A stretch of 64,000 bases of DNA, taken from positions 123,444 through 187,443 of the forward strand of contig NZ_FONW01000010.1 of NCBI RefSeq assembly GCF_900113005.1, read 5' to 3'. Numbering within the stretch: the first letter of the stretch is position 1; each line of letters begins with the position of its first letter. Below, piece by piece: positions 1 to 8,663 of the stretch. Under the pieces are notes generated by a model. It was given only the letters and a program-made list of their open reading frames with translations. It searched no databases and had not been told where the DNA came from. Source of the DNA: Sunxiuqinia elliptica. Its GTDB lineage: Bacteria; Bacteroidota; Bacteroidia; Bacteroidales; Prolixibacteraceae. The position numbers and the translations under genes were made by a program.

Positions 1-975
1 AAATTTGCCCTCTTCCACCTCATCGGAATGCAAGTGGATGCTTTGAAAATCATGGGTTGTAAAAACATAAACCAACTCCCTTTCCACATCGCTCTCCCAA
101 ACGTACTGCTTTAAAAGTCGCGCGGAGAAGTTTTTTAATCCGATTTCTTCCCACGCTTCGCGCTGTAAAGCAGTTTGTAAATCCTCACCAAAAGCAATGT
201 GACCACCAACAGCAGTATCCCACTTTCCCGGTTGAACAAGCTTGTTTAAAGGTCGTTTTTGTAGATAAATTGCTCCCTTCTTATTGAAAACATGCAGATG
301 AACTACCGGGTGCAACAACTTTCCGCCACCATGACAAACCGAACGAGGAGCTTTTCCAATCACTTCCCCACTTTCATTGACAATCGGTAACTGTTCTTCC
401 TCTGCCAAACTTTTCTGTGTTCGCTTTTGCTTCCAGAGTTCGAAAATAAAAATCACTCCAAACAGGATGTAAAACAAGCCCCCACTAATAAAAGCCCAAG
501 CTTCGTTTGACAACCAGAAGGCGGCATAGAACACCAGCGCAGTATGAGCCGAAAAAACAAAAAACATCAATTTTAGACTCTTCCGCATTTGAGTCATTTG
601 CTGTTCTGACAGCTCGATATCTTTCATGTACCGACGGCTCATTAAAGCAACCACATTGACCTTAGAAAAAGCTGACAATGCAAGAACAGCGCATAAGATC
701 AACTCAACCAGAGCCGGTTTGAGTTTAAAAAAGATATCATTATGCAATAACAAGGACACACCCCCTAAAGCCAACAACAACAAAGTGTCGAACAGCACAA
801 AACGATCAAAGCGCTTTTCGCGATAACCGATCCAAGCCAGTTCCAACACTCCAATAGCCAATGCGGCGATTAAGCCAGCCTTTGTTCCCCAGATTTCATC
901 GATCGTAATGAAAACAAACAGCGGAATAAAGCCGGGGAGCAGTTTCTTTAAAAGTTCTATTCGTTGTGGTTGCAT
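1..975 (-). CDS. Membrane-anchored Nudix hydrolase (C-terminus off left edge)
   Basis: The reading frame starts at ATG 973-975 and stays open to the left end, so at least 325 residues are visible and the C-terminus is missing. The first ~185 residues are hydrophobic with several predicted membrane segments, resembling YciB/VC0807-type small membrane proteins. The remainder is a Nudix domain with a complete Nudix box at residues 258-280 (GHIAFGE, seven residues, then REAWEEIGL), which binds the metal for pyrophosphate hydrolysis. The stretch before the box resembles YfcD/IPP-isomerase-like Nudix proteins. The substrate cannot be told from sequence. Fusion of a polytopic membrane region to a Nudix domain is uncommon; no stop or frameshift separates the two halves. 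Confidence 0.8.
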   Translation of the reverse strand, partial: MQPQRIELLKKLLPGFIPLFVFITIDEIWGTKAGLIAALAIGVLELAWIGYREKRFDRFVLFDTLLLLALGGVSLLLHNDIFFKLKPALVELILCAVLALSAFSKVNVVALMSRRYMKDIELSEQQMTQMRKSLKLMFFVFSAHTALVFYAAFWLSNEAWAFISGGLFYILFGVIFIFELWKQKRTQKSLAEEEQLPIVNESGEVIGKAPRSVCHGGGKLLHPVVHLHVFNKKGAIYLQKRPLNKLVQPGKWDTAVGGHIAFGEDLQTALQREAWEEIGLKNFSARLLKQYVWESDVERELVYVFTTHDFQSIHLHSDEVEEGKF

Positions 976-984
976 ATAAAAAAG

Positions 985-1004
985 AAACCCGCAATTGCGG
1001 GTTT
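985..1004 (-). terminator. Rho-independent terminator of the FKBP gene
   Basis: AAACCCGC and GCGGGTTT form an 8-bp stem, followed on the minus strand by a T-rich run. It sits 4 bp after the stop codon of the FKBP lipoprotein gene and before the start of the Nudix gene. Confidence 0.8.
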
Positions 1005-1008
1005 TGTA

Positions 1009-1515
1009 TTATTCTTCAGTGTCTTCAGTACTAAGCTTATAGTGGTTTTTTATTTCAATATCAAAGATTAGTGTTGAAAACCGAGGTAACCCTTGACTGG
1101 AACTTGCTCCATAGGCCAATTCAGAAGGAATAATCAACGTTCCTTTGCCTCCCTGTCTCATGTGAGTTACACCCTCACTCATACCTGCAATCACTCCACT
1201 GCCTCCTACAATAAAATCAAAAGGTTCATAGGTGCCTGACATGTCGAATACTGTGCTGTCAATTAGCATTCCGGTGTAAAATATTTTTACCCGGTCGCCA
1301 TTTTTGATCGTGTCTCCGGTTCCTTTTTCACGCTCAATGTAATATAGGCCGGAAGCTGTTGGCTCCTCTTGAATATCATTTTTCTCAATAAATTCCTCTA
1401 ATTTTTGTATCTCTTCAGCTCGCAGTTTTTCTAAATCTAAGCCATTATCTTTACATGAAACTGATATGGCAATAATTGCAACAACTGAAACGATCAGGAA
1501 AAAAGTCTTCTTCAT
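1009..1515 (-). CDS. FKBP-type peptidyl-prolyl isomerase lipoprotein
   Basis: 168 residues. The N-terminus is a lipoprotein signal (MKKTFFLIVSVVAIIAISVSC, lipid-anchored Cys at residue 21), so the protein is probably anchored in the envelope. The C-terminal half is an FKBP domain: GDRVKIFYTGMLID, VFD, a GVIAGMSEGVTHM helix region and IPSELAYG, with the aromatic pocket residues largely kept. It should catalyse cis-trans isomerisation of prolyl bonds in exported proteins. A second FKBP lipoprotein lies directly upstream on the same strand (gap about 100 bp), suggesting an old tandem duplication. GldI gliding lipoproteins belong to the same family, but I cannot assign that role. Confidence 0.88.
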   Translation of the reverse strand: MKKTFFLIVSVVAIIAISVSCKDNGLDLEKLRAEEIQKLEEFIEKNDIQEEPTASGLYYIEREKGTGDTIKNGDRVKIFYTGMLIDSTVFDMSGTYEPFDFIVGGSGVIAGMSEGVTHMRQGGKGTLIIPSELAYGASSSQGLPRFSTLIFDIEIKNHYKLSTEDTEE

Positions 1516-1612
1516 TTTTGTATTTTTTATCGTAATCCCGAATATTCTTGAAAATTATATGATTCTAAAGTACCTTGAAATTCCATTTTCAATAGCACTC
1601 CTCTTTATTTCT

Positions 1613-2128
1613 CTATTCTTCGTATATGTCAACCAGTTTAATACTAAACCCCAGTGTTGTATAAGGAGGAATCGTTGCATATCCTGCGGAACCATAGGCT
1701 AATTCCGAAGGAATAACAAACCAGCCCTCAGCTCCTTTATTTAAATGCATCAAGGCCTCTTCAAAGCCATCAATCAAATTACCTTCTTTGAACGTGAACC
1801 TCCAAACGCCACCTTCCATAAATTGAGATGAATCGAAAACCGAGCCATTATCAATTCTCATTCCCGTATATTCAATACCTATGGAATCACCATATTGAAT
1901 ATACTCTCCTTCGCCCTCTTCTTCAAGAATATAATAAACCCCCATTGAGGTTGTATCAATATCATATCCTCGTTCGATTAAAGTGTCTAAATACACTGAC
2001 AGAAGTTCTGCCTCACGCTGTGGCGTATAGTTAATTGGTTCTTCCTCTATTGGGTCATCTAAACAAGAATAAACGCTGACCAAAAGCAATGCGATGGCTA
2101 AAAACTTTAATACTTTAATTGATTTCAT
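1613..2128 (-). CDS. FKBP-type peptidyl-prolyl isomerase lipoprotein (paralogue)
   Basis: 171 residues with a lipoprotein signal ending in VSVYSC (Cys 22) and an acidic linker (DDPIEEEP). The FKBP domain shows GDSIGIEYTGMRIDNG, VFDSS, GFEEALMHLNKG and IPSELAYGS, the same order as in the neighbouring FKBP gene; the two proteins share length and layout. The expected role is a periplasmic-face folding catalyst or chaperone. Divergence in the central loop suggests a different client range. Confidence 0.87.
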   Translation of the reverse strand: MKSIKVLKFLAIALLLVSVYSCLDDPIEEEPINYTPQREAELLSVYLDTLIERGYDIDTTSMGVYYILEEEGEGEYIQYGDSIGIEYTGMRIDNGSVFDSSQFMEGGVWRFTFKEGNLIDGFEEALMHLNKGAEGWFVIPSELAYGSAGYATIPPYTTLGFSIKLVDIYEE

Positions 2129-2209
2129 AGGTTATATTGTATACAATTATCTGCTATCTAGTTTAATTCGTTTAATAGGCAATCTCTGAAAATACTGATA
2201 TAGAAACAA

Positions 2210-3247
2210 TTATTCCGATTTTGTTCTTATCAACTCTGCCTGATAGTCGGGCAATAACTCCCGGTATTTATCAAGCGTGTCTGATAATGATGCAAAAACC
2301 TCCCCTCCGGCTGCGTTGCAATGGCCTCCTCCATTAAAGTTTTTTGCAGCGAACTCATTTACAGCGAATTCCCCTTTCGACCGAAATGAAGCTTTCACCA
2401 TGTCGTCCTTCTCGGTAAACAAGGTGCTGAAATGAATTCCTTTGATTGAAAGCGGGTAATTTACAAAGCCTTCGCTGTCACCGCGCACAAAGTTAAATTT
2501 TTTCTGGGTTTCTTTCGACAAAAACATCACTGCGGCATGATATTCAGGAAATACTTCCATGCACTCGTTCAAACAATAGCCCAACAAGCGCATCCTATCG
2601 GCAGAGTAATTGTCAAAAACCTGCGAATGAATGTACTCCTGGTCAATTCCATATTTCAACAATTCGCCTACTGTTTGGAACGTTTGCGGATCCGAAACAT
2701 TGTAGTCAAACGAACCGGTGTCAGTCATGATTCCGCAAAAAAGCGCCTCTGCAGCTTCTTTATCAACATGCTCCTTAAATCCTGCTGCAGTCAACACATG
2801 AAATACCAATTCGGCCGTTGACGAACATTCAGGATGAGAAATTAGAACTGAAGGAAAATCCTGTGGATATGGATGATGGTCAATCAAAATGCTTGGCTTC
2901 GTATAATTCTCAATCAGCGACTTCATATCTCCCGTACGAGATAAATGATTAAAGTCAAGACAAACCAATAAATCTGATTCATCCAACAATTGAGCAGCTT
3001 TTTTCGAACTTTTTGAGTAATAGCTGACCTCATTGTGCCCGGTCATCCAGCGATAAAAACCAGGGTAGTCATTAACGCTCAAAACATTTACCCAGTGTCC
3101 TGCGTTTTTTAGCACACGAGCCATTCCCAAAGCAGAGCCAACGGCATCTCCATCGGGATTAACATGAGGCACAATAACAATACGCTTGGCTGATGTTCCA
3201 AGAAGTTCTTTAAAAGCTTTAATCGTCTCTATATTAAGTTCTTTCAA
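2210..3247 (-). CDS. DHH/DHHA1 phosphoesterase (NrnA-like nanoRNase/pAp phosphatase)
   Basis: About 345 residues. The N-terminal DHH domain carries HVNPDGDAVGSALG, the Asp of VCLDFNH and the IDHHP motif that bind the catalytic manganese ions; the C-terminal DHHA1 domain ends with GGGHCNAAGG. The family degrades very short RNAs and dephosphorylates 3'-phosphoadenosine 5'-phosphate in the cytoplasm. Start choice: the longest frame begins with a TTG at 3272-3274, which lies inside a TATATTTG -7 promoter-like box; a TTG at 3245-3247 leaves a normal N-terminus and a short leader, so I prefer it. There is no ATG before the DGD motif. Confidence 0.87.
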   Translation of the reverse strand: MKELNIETIKAFKELLGTSAKRIVIVPHVNPDGDAVGSALGMARVLKNAGHWVNVLSVNDYPGFYRWMTGHNEVSYYSKSSKKAAQLLDESDLLVCLDFNHLSRTGDMKSLIENYTKPSILIDHHPYPQDFPSVLISHPECSSTAELVFHVLTAAGFKEHVDKEAAEALFCGIMTDTGSFDYNVSDPQTFQTVGELLKYGIDQEYIHSQVFDNYSADRMRLLGYCLNECMEVFPEYHAAVMFLSKETQKKFNFVRGDSEGFVNYPLSIKGIHFSTLFTEKDDMVKASFRSKGEFAVNEFAAKNFNGGGHCNAAGGEVFASLSDTLDKYRELLPDYQAELIRTKSE

Positions 3248-3366
3248 GATGTCTACTTTTTGATTCGAGTACAAATATAAAAATAATGCACCCCGGATTT
3301 AATTTTGGTTAATTTATTTTCTAAATTCGTTAAACCTATATTTACCCCTTAACAAACAACTCAAAC

Positions 3367-3786
3367 ATGAATGGTAATCAAACACTTACAATGATCAAGC
3401 CAATTGCTGTTGAACGCAACTACGTTGGCCCTATCATTCAAAAAATTACAGATGCGGGCTTCATAATTCGCGCCATGAAATTACTTCAATTATCTAAGAA
3501 TCAAGCTGGTGATTTTTACGGAGAACACCGAGGTAAGTATTTTTATGAAGATTTAACAACTTTTATGAGTTCAGGCCCTATTGTGGCCATGATTCTTGAA
3601 AAAGAAAATGCGGTTGCTGATTTCAGAAAGTTGATTGGAGCAACCGACCCCGTTGAAGCAGAAGAAGGAACCATTCGTAAGCTATATGCAGAATCGAAAT
3701 CGCATAACGCGGTGCATGGTTCTGATAGCGATGAAAGTGCAAAGCGCGAAAGTGATTTTTTCTTTTCGGCTGTAGAACGCTTCTAA
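3367..3786 (+). CDS. ndk: Nucleoside diphosphate kinase
   Basis: 139 residues, the usual family length. It keeps the hallmark NAVHGSDS segment with the phospho-accepting His, an N-terminal MIKP, the KYFYEDL helix and the RKLIGATDP segment. It transfers the gamma phosphate from NTPs to NDPs by a ping-pong phosphohistidine mechanism to balance nucleotide pools in the cytosol. It is divergent from the NrnA-like gene. TATATTTA at 3337-3344 is a plausible -7 box about 23 nt before the ATG. The next gene is convergent, 3 bp downstream. Confidence 0.97.
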   Translation: MNGNQTLTMIKPIAVERNYVGPIIQKITDAGFIIRAMKLLQLSKNQAGDFYGEHRGKYFYEDLTTFMSSGPIVAMILEKENAVADFRKLIGATDPVEAEEGTIRKLYAESKSHNAVHGSDSDESAKRESDFFFSAVERF

Positions 3787-3789
3787 GTA

Positions 3790-4080
3790 CTACCGAAAAA
3801 TAATTTCCTTAATAAGTTGCTCGCCCGCCTGTTCATTGAGTCGGGCTTTCAATTGTTCTTTCATCATAACCAACTCACTACGTAATGCTGGCGAGCTTGT
3901 TTTTACAAACAAAGTTCCATTACTGATTCGTAATGATTCGGTATAACGGGCAATCGTTTTACCGACAACCTGTTCCCACGAAGCAATTAGATCAACCTCA
4001 GTAAGCTTTTTTTGTAGCTTATTCTCTTCAATATAGTCTCGCAAGACTTCGCTTAATTTTTGTGTATTGCTTCGTCTCAT
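3790..4080 (-). CDS. DciA-like DUF721 protein
   Basis: 96 residues. Features typical of DUF721/DciA are visible: an N-terminal helix (LSEVLRDYIEEN), the W-x3-VG-x3-A segment (WEQVVGKTIARYT) and the TLFVKTSSPALRSELVMMK strand-helix. DciA proteins recruit or load the replicative helicase DnaB. Its start overlaps the end of recF as ATGA, so the two are translationally coupled. Convergent with ndk. Confidence 0.85.
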   Translation of the reverse strand: MRRSNTQKLSEVLRDYIEENKLQKKLTEVDLIASWEQVVGKTIARYTESLRISNGTLFVKTSSPALRSELVMMKEQLKARLNEQAGEQLIKEIIFR

Positions 4081-5186
4081 TTTATGTCCTCATTTACGGA
4101 GCCTTCAACGACCTGAAAAATTTTGTAATCGGCCTCAATTTCCGTAATTATTTGATCTAGATGTTCTCTGTTTGTATCGGTTATAAAAATTTGTCCAAAA
4201 TGATCATTAGCCACCAACTTCACAATTTGCTCCACCCGATTCTTATCTAATTTATCAAAAATATCATCCAACAACAAGATTGGCGTCATCCCTGAAAGCT
4301 CTTTAATAAAATCAAACTGAGCTAATTTCAAAGCCACCAGATAAGTCTTCTTTTGCCCTTGCGAGCCAAGCTTCTTAATCGGGTAATCTCCCAAGTTGAA
4401 TAGAATATCATCTTTATGGATACCGACTGAAGTATACTGTAAAATGCGGTCTTTAGCGATTGACTCTTTCAGTAAACTTCCTAAATCATTTTCGTTCAAT
4501 TTTGACTCATGGATCATTTCGATCCGCTCCTTCCCTGAGGAAATTAGTTCATAATACTGCTGAAAAATCGGCTGTAGTTTCTGCAGGTATTCTACCCGTT
4601 TTTCATGAATCAATTGTCCGTAATGCACTAACTGATCGCTCCAAACTTCCAGGCTTTCCTCGCTAAAAAATCGTTCGCTGGCAAACTGCTTCAACAATTT
4701 ATTGCGCTGCAATAAGGCCCGGTTGTACCGAATCAAGTTATCAAGATAAACCTGATCGTATTGCGAAATGAGTCCGTCTAAGAAACGTCGACGCTCATCA
4801 CTTCCCCCCATAATTAAGTTTATATCGGACGGGGTAATAATGATCAATGGCAACAATCCAATGTGTTCCGAAAGCTTCTTGTATTCCTTTTTATTCCGTT
4901 TGAAGTGCTTTTTCTGTCCTCGCTTTAAGCCACAGTAAATATGCTCATCTTGCTCCAGACGCTGATATTTCCCTTGAACAACAAAAAACTCTTCTTCATG
5001 GCGAATATTCAACCCATCGATAGCACTGGAAAAACTTTTACAGAACGATAAATAATAAATTGCATCCATCAAATTTGTTTTCCCGGCCCCATTATTTCCA
5101 ATAAAGCAGTTCAAGTTTGACGAAAACTTTAAATCAGCTTCCTCAAAATTCTTAAAATTAACCAATGCCAAGTGTTGAATATGCAT
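4077..5186 (-). CDS. recF: DNA replication/repair protein RecF
   Basis: 369 residues. SMC-like ABC ATPase with Walker A near the N-terminus (CFIGNNGAGKTNLMDAIYYL), a signature segment KLGSQGQKKTYLVALKLAQ and Walker B PILLLDDIFDKLD. With RecO and RecR it loads RecA at single-strand gaps. The longest frame begins with a TTG two codons upstream; the ATG at 5184-5186 is the better start because it follows the promoter box at 5213-5220 with a short leader. It forms an operon with the DciA-like gene downstream. Confidence 0.95.
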   Translation of the reverse strand: MHIQHLALVNFKNFEEADLKFSSNLNCFIGNNGAGKTNLMDAIYYLSFCKSFSSAIDGLNIRHEEEFFVVQGKYQRLEQDEHIYCGLKRGQKKHFKRNKKEYKKLSEHIGLLPLIIITPSDINLIMGGSDERRRFLDGLISQYDQVYLDNLIRYNRALLQRNKLLKQFASERFFSEESLEVWSDQLVHYGQLIHEKRVEYLQKLQPIFQQYYELISSGKERIEMIHESKLNENDLGSLLKESIAKDRILQYTSVGIHKDDILFNLGDYPIKKLGSQGQKKTYLVALKLAQFDFIKELSGMTPILLLDDIFDKLDKNRVEQIVKLVANDHFGQIFITDTNREHLDQIITEIEADYKIFQVVEGSVNEDIK

Positions 5187-5212
5187 GTACAATTATTCTA
5201 AATATCAAGAAG

Positions 5213-5220
5213 CAAAACTA
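5213..5220 (-). promoter_or_regulatory. -7 promoter box for recF
   Basis: On the minus strand this reads TAGTTTTG, a match to the Bacteroidota -7 consensus TAnnTTTG, 27 nt before the recF ATG. No convincing -33 TTG was seen. Confidence 0.55.
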
Positions 5221-5422
5221 AGAAAATTACAAATCATGCCGGAATGCTTTTTGCCCCGAATGTCAACATCGCACCACTTTTTATTAACCAAAACGCCGAT
5301 ACCCCCTGTAATACAAGCAAAAACAGTACCTGTAATTTATCTAAAAGAAGCTAATAACAGCAACATGTTGATTAATATTAAATTTTATAAACTATTCCTG
5401 CTTTTTATTTTATAAAAAAGCA

Positions 5423-5430
5423 TATTTTTG
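5423..5430 (+). promoter_or_regulatory. -7 promoter box for the TPR protein gene
   Basis: TATTTTTG matches TAnnTTTG. The TTG inside the box is in frame with the TPR gene and could be mistaken for a start codon; the ATG 31 nt downstream is the real candidate. Confidence 0.6.
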
Positions 5431-5460
5431 CGTCACAAATTTGGAATAACCTTTTTTAAG

Positions 5461-6153
5461 ATGGTAAAGAATAAAGACAAAAAAGAACACGACAGCTTTT
5501 CGGAAGTAGAAAATACTTTGACAAAAACTGAGCAGTTAATTGAGGAAAATCAGAAAACTCTGACAATCGTTGTTGGTGTTATAGTTGCTATTGTTGTAGC
5601 TTATCTCGGATTTACCCGGTTATATATTCATCCACGCGAAACTGATGCTCAAGAGCAAATGTTCATGGCTGAACAATATTTTGAAAAAGATTCTTTCAAT
5701 TTGGCCATCAATGGCGATGGAAACTATTTAGGTTTTCTGGATATCATTGATGAGTATGGAATGACTGATGCTGGAAATTTAGCAAATTACTATACCGGTA
5801 TTTCTTACCTGAGATTGGGTGAATACGATTCAGCAATCGATTATTTAAGTTCATTCGACACAGAAGACCTACTTTTAGTTCCGATTGTAGAGGGAGCAAA
5901 AGGAGATGCTTATCTTGAGCTAGGAGAAACAGACAAGGCTTTAGCTGCATACAAAAAGGCTTTTAAAAGCACCGAGAATGAATTGACCAGTCCTGTTTAC
6001 ATGATGAAAGCAGCGAACCTGATGGAATCAGAAGGTCAACTAAGCGATGCGCTAAAATTGTACCAAGACATTAAAGAAAACTACCCATCAAGTGCCGAAG
6101 GCCGCAATGTCGCAAAATACATTGCCCGGGTTGAAATTAAACAAAGCAAATAA
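5461..6153 (+). CDS. Single-pass membrane TPR protein
   Basis: 230 residues from ATG 5461. A charged N-terminus (KNKDKKEHDSFSEVENTL) is followed by one strongly hydrophobic segment (TIVVGVIVAIVVAYLGF), then helical repeats of TPR type: YYTGISYLRLGEYDSAIDYL, GDAYLELGETDKALAAYKKA and LMESEGQLSDALKLYQDI. The layout resembles YfgM/tol-pal-associated TPR proteins: cytoplasmic N-terminus, soluble repeats outside. It probably scaffolds envelope protein interactions; the partner is unknown. A terminator follows at 6180-6199. Confidence 0.85.
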   Translation: MVKNKDKKEHDSFSEVENTLTKTEQLIEENQKTLTIVVGVIVAIVVAYLGFTRLYIHPRETDAQEQMFMAEQYFEKDSFNLAINGDGNYLGFLDIIDEYGMTDAGNLANYYTGISYLRLGEYDSAIDYLSSFDTEDLLLVPIVEGAKGDAYLELGETDKALAAYKKAFKSTENELTSPVYMMKAANLMESEGQLSDALKLYQDIKENYPSSAEGRNVAKYIARVEIKQSK

Positions 6154-6179
6154 TTTCTTGTTGAAATAATAGTACAAAG

Positions 6180-6199
6180 AATCCCCTCTTCAGGGGATT
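6180..6199 (+). terminator. Terminator after the TPR gene
   Basis: Stem AATCCCC/GGGGATT with a TCTTCA loop and a T tract. The T tract runs straight into the -7 box of ribH. Confidence 0.8.
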
Positions 6200-6202
6200 T
6201 TT

Positions 6203-6210
6203 TATTTTTG
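6203..6210 (+). promoter_or_regulatory. -7 promoter box for ribH
   Basis: TATTTTTG, 16 nt before the ribH ATG, overlapping the T tract of the preceding terminator; the leader would be very short. Confidence 0.55.
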
Positions 6211-6226
6211 TAAAAAAAGAAGAAAT

Positions 6227-6715
6227 ATGGCAACAAAAAATCTATCAGCTTACGATATCGATTCAGTACCATCAGCTAAAGGATATAAATTTGGCCTAGT
6301 GGTAGCTGAATGGAACTATGAAATAACAGGAGCTTTAGCACAAGGTGCAATTGACACGTTAACCAAACATGGCACTGCAGAAGAAGATATTCAGGTGAAA
6401 CATGTGCCAGGCACTTTTGAACTTCCACTGGGTGGGCAGTTTTTTGCTGAGTACACTGACGTGGATGCAATAATTTTAATTGGCTGCGTTATTCAGGGCG
6501 ATACACGTCACTTCGACTTTATTTGCGATGGTGTAACTCAAGGAACAACAGATCTTAATCTGAAGTACAACAAACCATTCATCTTTGGTGTATTAACAAC
6601 CAACAATGAACAACAAGCACTGGATCGCGCAGGCGGCAAGCTTGGAAATAAAGGTGATGAGGCTGCTGTAACGGCCATCAAAATGGTTGCTCTTCAAAAT
6701 GAAATGAAAGCATAA
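6227..6715 (+). CDS. ribH: 6,7-dimethyl-8-ribityllumazine synthase
   Basis: 162 residues, normal for the family. Active-site motifs are intact: [10 protein letters not shown] near the N-terminus, the VPGTFELPL substrate loop and [15 protein letters not shown] with the catalytic His. It condenses the ribityl-aminopyrimidine with dihydroxybutanone phosphate to give lumazine, the penultimate step of riboflavin synthesis; the enzyme usually assembles as an icosahedral shell. The gene stands alone with its own promoter and terminator, not in a rib operon. Confidence 0.97.
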   Translation: MATKNLSAYDIDSVPSAKGYKFGLVVAEWNYEITGALAQGAIDTLTKHGTAEEDIQVKHVPGTFELPLGGQFFAEYTDVDAIILIGCVIQGDTRHFDFICDGVTQGTTDLNLKYNKPFIFGVLTTNNEQQALDRAGGKLGNKGDEAAVTAIKMVALQNEMKA

Positions 6716-6750
6716 TTTGCACCCAAGCAAATAGGTACAAACAAACGACT

Positions 6751-6774
6751 AGCCAGAGGTAACTGCCTCTGGCT
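6751..6774 (+). terminator. Terminator after ribH
   Basis: AGCCAGAGG/CCTCTGGCT perfect 9-bp stem with a TAACTG loop, followed by TTTTT. Confidence 0.88.
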
Positions 6775-6777
6775 TTT

Positions 6778-7983
6778 TTATTCTCCCCGGTAAACCTCTG
6801 CTTCAATCTCAACAAGCAGCTCCCTACGACAAATATCAGCCACCACAAAGCTCATTGGAACATCATTAAAGTTTCGCAAACAAACGTCCCTTACCACAGG
6901 GATATCAGCTTGATGTTTGACATAGCAACGCAAATATGCAATGTATTCCTTCTCAAATTCATTAGCTTCATAATAACTCGAACTAGTATAGATCAATTCT
7001 TTCAGATGGTTAATAATCACTTTTGTTTGAGCGACAACATCGTTAAGATCCACTGTATCTTGTCCTATAATGGCTGCAGTTCCCGAAATAAATAAGCGTC
7101 CTTTCTGCTGAACCCGCATCAGTTTTGCTCGCTCAAATTGAGGAACTTGCTTTCTAGATCCAGTTCGAATTGAATCGCCAACTAAAACCTGCTGACTATA
7201 GCAATAGGCATCCTCCTGGCTTTGGTTTTTTACACTAAAAACAGAGCAGCCCTCACAACCATCCACCAGCATGCATTCAACGATCACTCCCCCAAACAGC
7301 TGCCCGATACCTGTTGCAGCCGGAAAACCATCAACCTTTCGGAACTGCTTGTAATATGTCGCACGCACATCATTAAACTGCTGATAGTTTTGGCGTTTTT
7401 TGGCTCCAACCTCTTGCAATCCGCAAATATCCTCAATATAATTCCATTGCCGAACGATAGCATCAAAGCTAAGCCCTATGGAGGCAAATGCTCTTTGCAA
7501 CTGTTCAAATGCTTCCTTTGAGTTCTCTTCCGTCGTATTTCCTCCTTGTCCAATAGCTCCTCCAAACCAATACTCCGTATGACTTTTATATTGAATCTGA
7601 GTATAGCGTAGATTCTCCATCTCTCCGTACTTCAATTCAACATCTGTAGTATTGATCATTCCCACCTCAAACTCAACATAGCTTGGCATCTCTGGAGCCT
7701 CAGCAATAATTGTACATGGACCGTTAAATCGCTCTAGCGTCTTTTTAACTTCTCCAATATACCGCTCCAATTGCGCTTTGGTATTTACTCTAACAAAAAC
7801 CCGTAGCATAAAGACCTGTTCATCTTCATGCTTTTCCAGATACCGCTGTAAAGCATTGATGCAATTCGCCAATTGCACTATAAAATCCCCGACAACAGTT
7901 GGTTTTAAATACCAATAATAGGGCTTGGGCTTAAATTGCTTCAGATTCTCAGGATGAGAAGCAAGTAGAACATCATTTTTCAA
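6778..7983 (-). CDS. Rid-fold (YjgF/UK114-like) protein, possibly chorismatase-like
   Basis: 401 residues. The C-terminal third has a Rid/YjgF-like pattern (RLFISGTAAIIG, then DVVAQTKVIINHLKELI). The middle carries FPAATGIGQLFGG. Two Rid-like halves in one ~400-residue chain resemble the FkbO/Hyg5/XanB2 chorismatase group, which hydrolyses chorismate to hydroxybenzoates used in aryl-polyene-type pigments. The chorismatase assignment is inference from layout; catalytic residues were not verified. The start is a TTG with no nearby ATG and is uncertain. It converges on ribH. Confidence 0.6.
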   Translation of the reverse strand: MKNDVLLASHPENLKQFKPKPYYWYLKPTVVGDFIVQLANCINALQRYLEKHEDEQVFMLRVFVRVNTKAQLERYIGEVKKTLERFNGPCTIIAEAPEMPSYVEFEVGMINTTDVELKYGEMENLRYTQIQYKSHTEYWFGGAIGQGGNTTEENSKEAFEQLQRAFASIGLSFDAIVRQWNYIEDICGLQEVGAKKRQNYQQFNDVRATYYKQFRKVDGFPAATGIGQLFGGVIVECMLVDGCEGCSVFSVKNQSQEDAYCYSQQVLVGDSIRTGSRKQVPQFERAKLMRVQQKGRLFISGTAAIIGQDTVDLNDVVAQTKVIINHLKELIYTSSSYYEANEFEKEYIAYLRCYVKHQADIPVVRDVCLRNFNDVPMSFVVADICRRELLVEIEAEVYRGE

Positions 7984-8080
7984 AATCAGGTTTGTTAGTT
8001 TATTCTCACCTTAAAAATACGAACTATTGGTCAAAAACAACATCTCATTTTGCGAATTAGCTCACGTAAAAAAATAAAAA

Positions 8081-8103
8081 GAGGAGGCCAATACGGCCTC
8101 CTC
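8081..8103 (-). terminator. Terminator of the Spy-like gene
   Basis: GAGGAGGCC/GGCCTCCTC perfect 9-bp stem with a 5-nt loop; on the minus strand it is followed by a T-rich run. Confidence 0.85.
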
Positions 8104-8143
8104 ACCTTTTCTGCTAACTAAACTAAAACCTCAGTCACGAATA

Positions 8144-8551
8144 TCATTTTCCTGGTCGCTTATCTCCTCCCCGTTTGTGGGGCATCCTCCGTTTTTCCAT
8201 TCGATCTTCACGTTGCTTTTGCATTTCACCAAACTTCTTGGCTTGCTCCGGAGTCAACAGCGCCCGAATCTCTTGGTTTCGCTTGTCCATGTTTGTTTTC
8301 ATCTTCTCCCGCAACTCCTTTCTATTATCTGCGGCAGCTTGCATTTCTTTGCGCAACTCCGTAAACGATTCCCAGTAATTCTCATTAATCGCTTTTAATT
8401 TGGCTTGCTGAGTTTCATCAAGAGCCAAAGCTTCAACCATTTTATTTTCGCGTTCTTCCGGGCTCATCCGTTGTCCCCTTTCTCCAGGCTGTGCCAAGCT
8501 AGTTCCAATGCTGGTAACTAAAAAAAACAATAATAACTGTATCCTCTTCAT
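8144..8551 (-). CDS. Spy/CpxP-like periplasmic protein
   Basis: 135 residues with a cleavable signal peptide ending at SLAQ. The mature chain is helical and highly charged (Arg, Lys, Glu, Met rich) and has two LTxxQ-like motifs: ALDETQQAKLKAI and LLTPEQAKKFGEM. This is the pattern of Spy/CpxP-type stress chaperones or metal-sensing periplasmic proteins. The basic C-terminal tail (EKRRMPHKRGGDKRPGK) is unusual. No sensor kinase is adjacent, so its regulation is unknown. Confidence 0.75.
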   Translation of the reverse strand: MKRIQLLLFFLVTSIGTSLAQPGERGQRMSPEERENKMVEALALDETQQAKLKAINENYWESFTELRKEMQAAADNRKELREKMKTNMDKRNQEIRALLTPEQAKKFGEMQKQREDRMEKRRMPHKRGGDKRPGK

Positions 8552-8639
8552 GTTCTCAAAGTTTTGATTTACATGCTTTAGACTTCAAAAAAAACAGATC
8601 GTTTAACTCCGGTCGTTTTCGTTCAAAGAAAGTTTCCAC

Positions 8640-8647
8640 TATTTTTG
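8640..8647 (+). promoter_or_regulatory. -7 promoter box for the nucleotidyltransferase gene
   Basis: TATTTTTG, 16 nt before the ATG at 8664. Confidence 0.55.
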
Positions 8648-8663
8648 CCGCAAAACGATTAGC

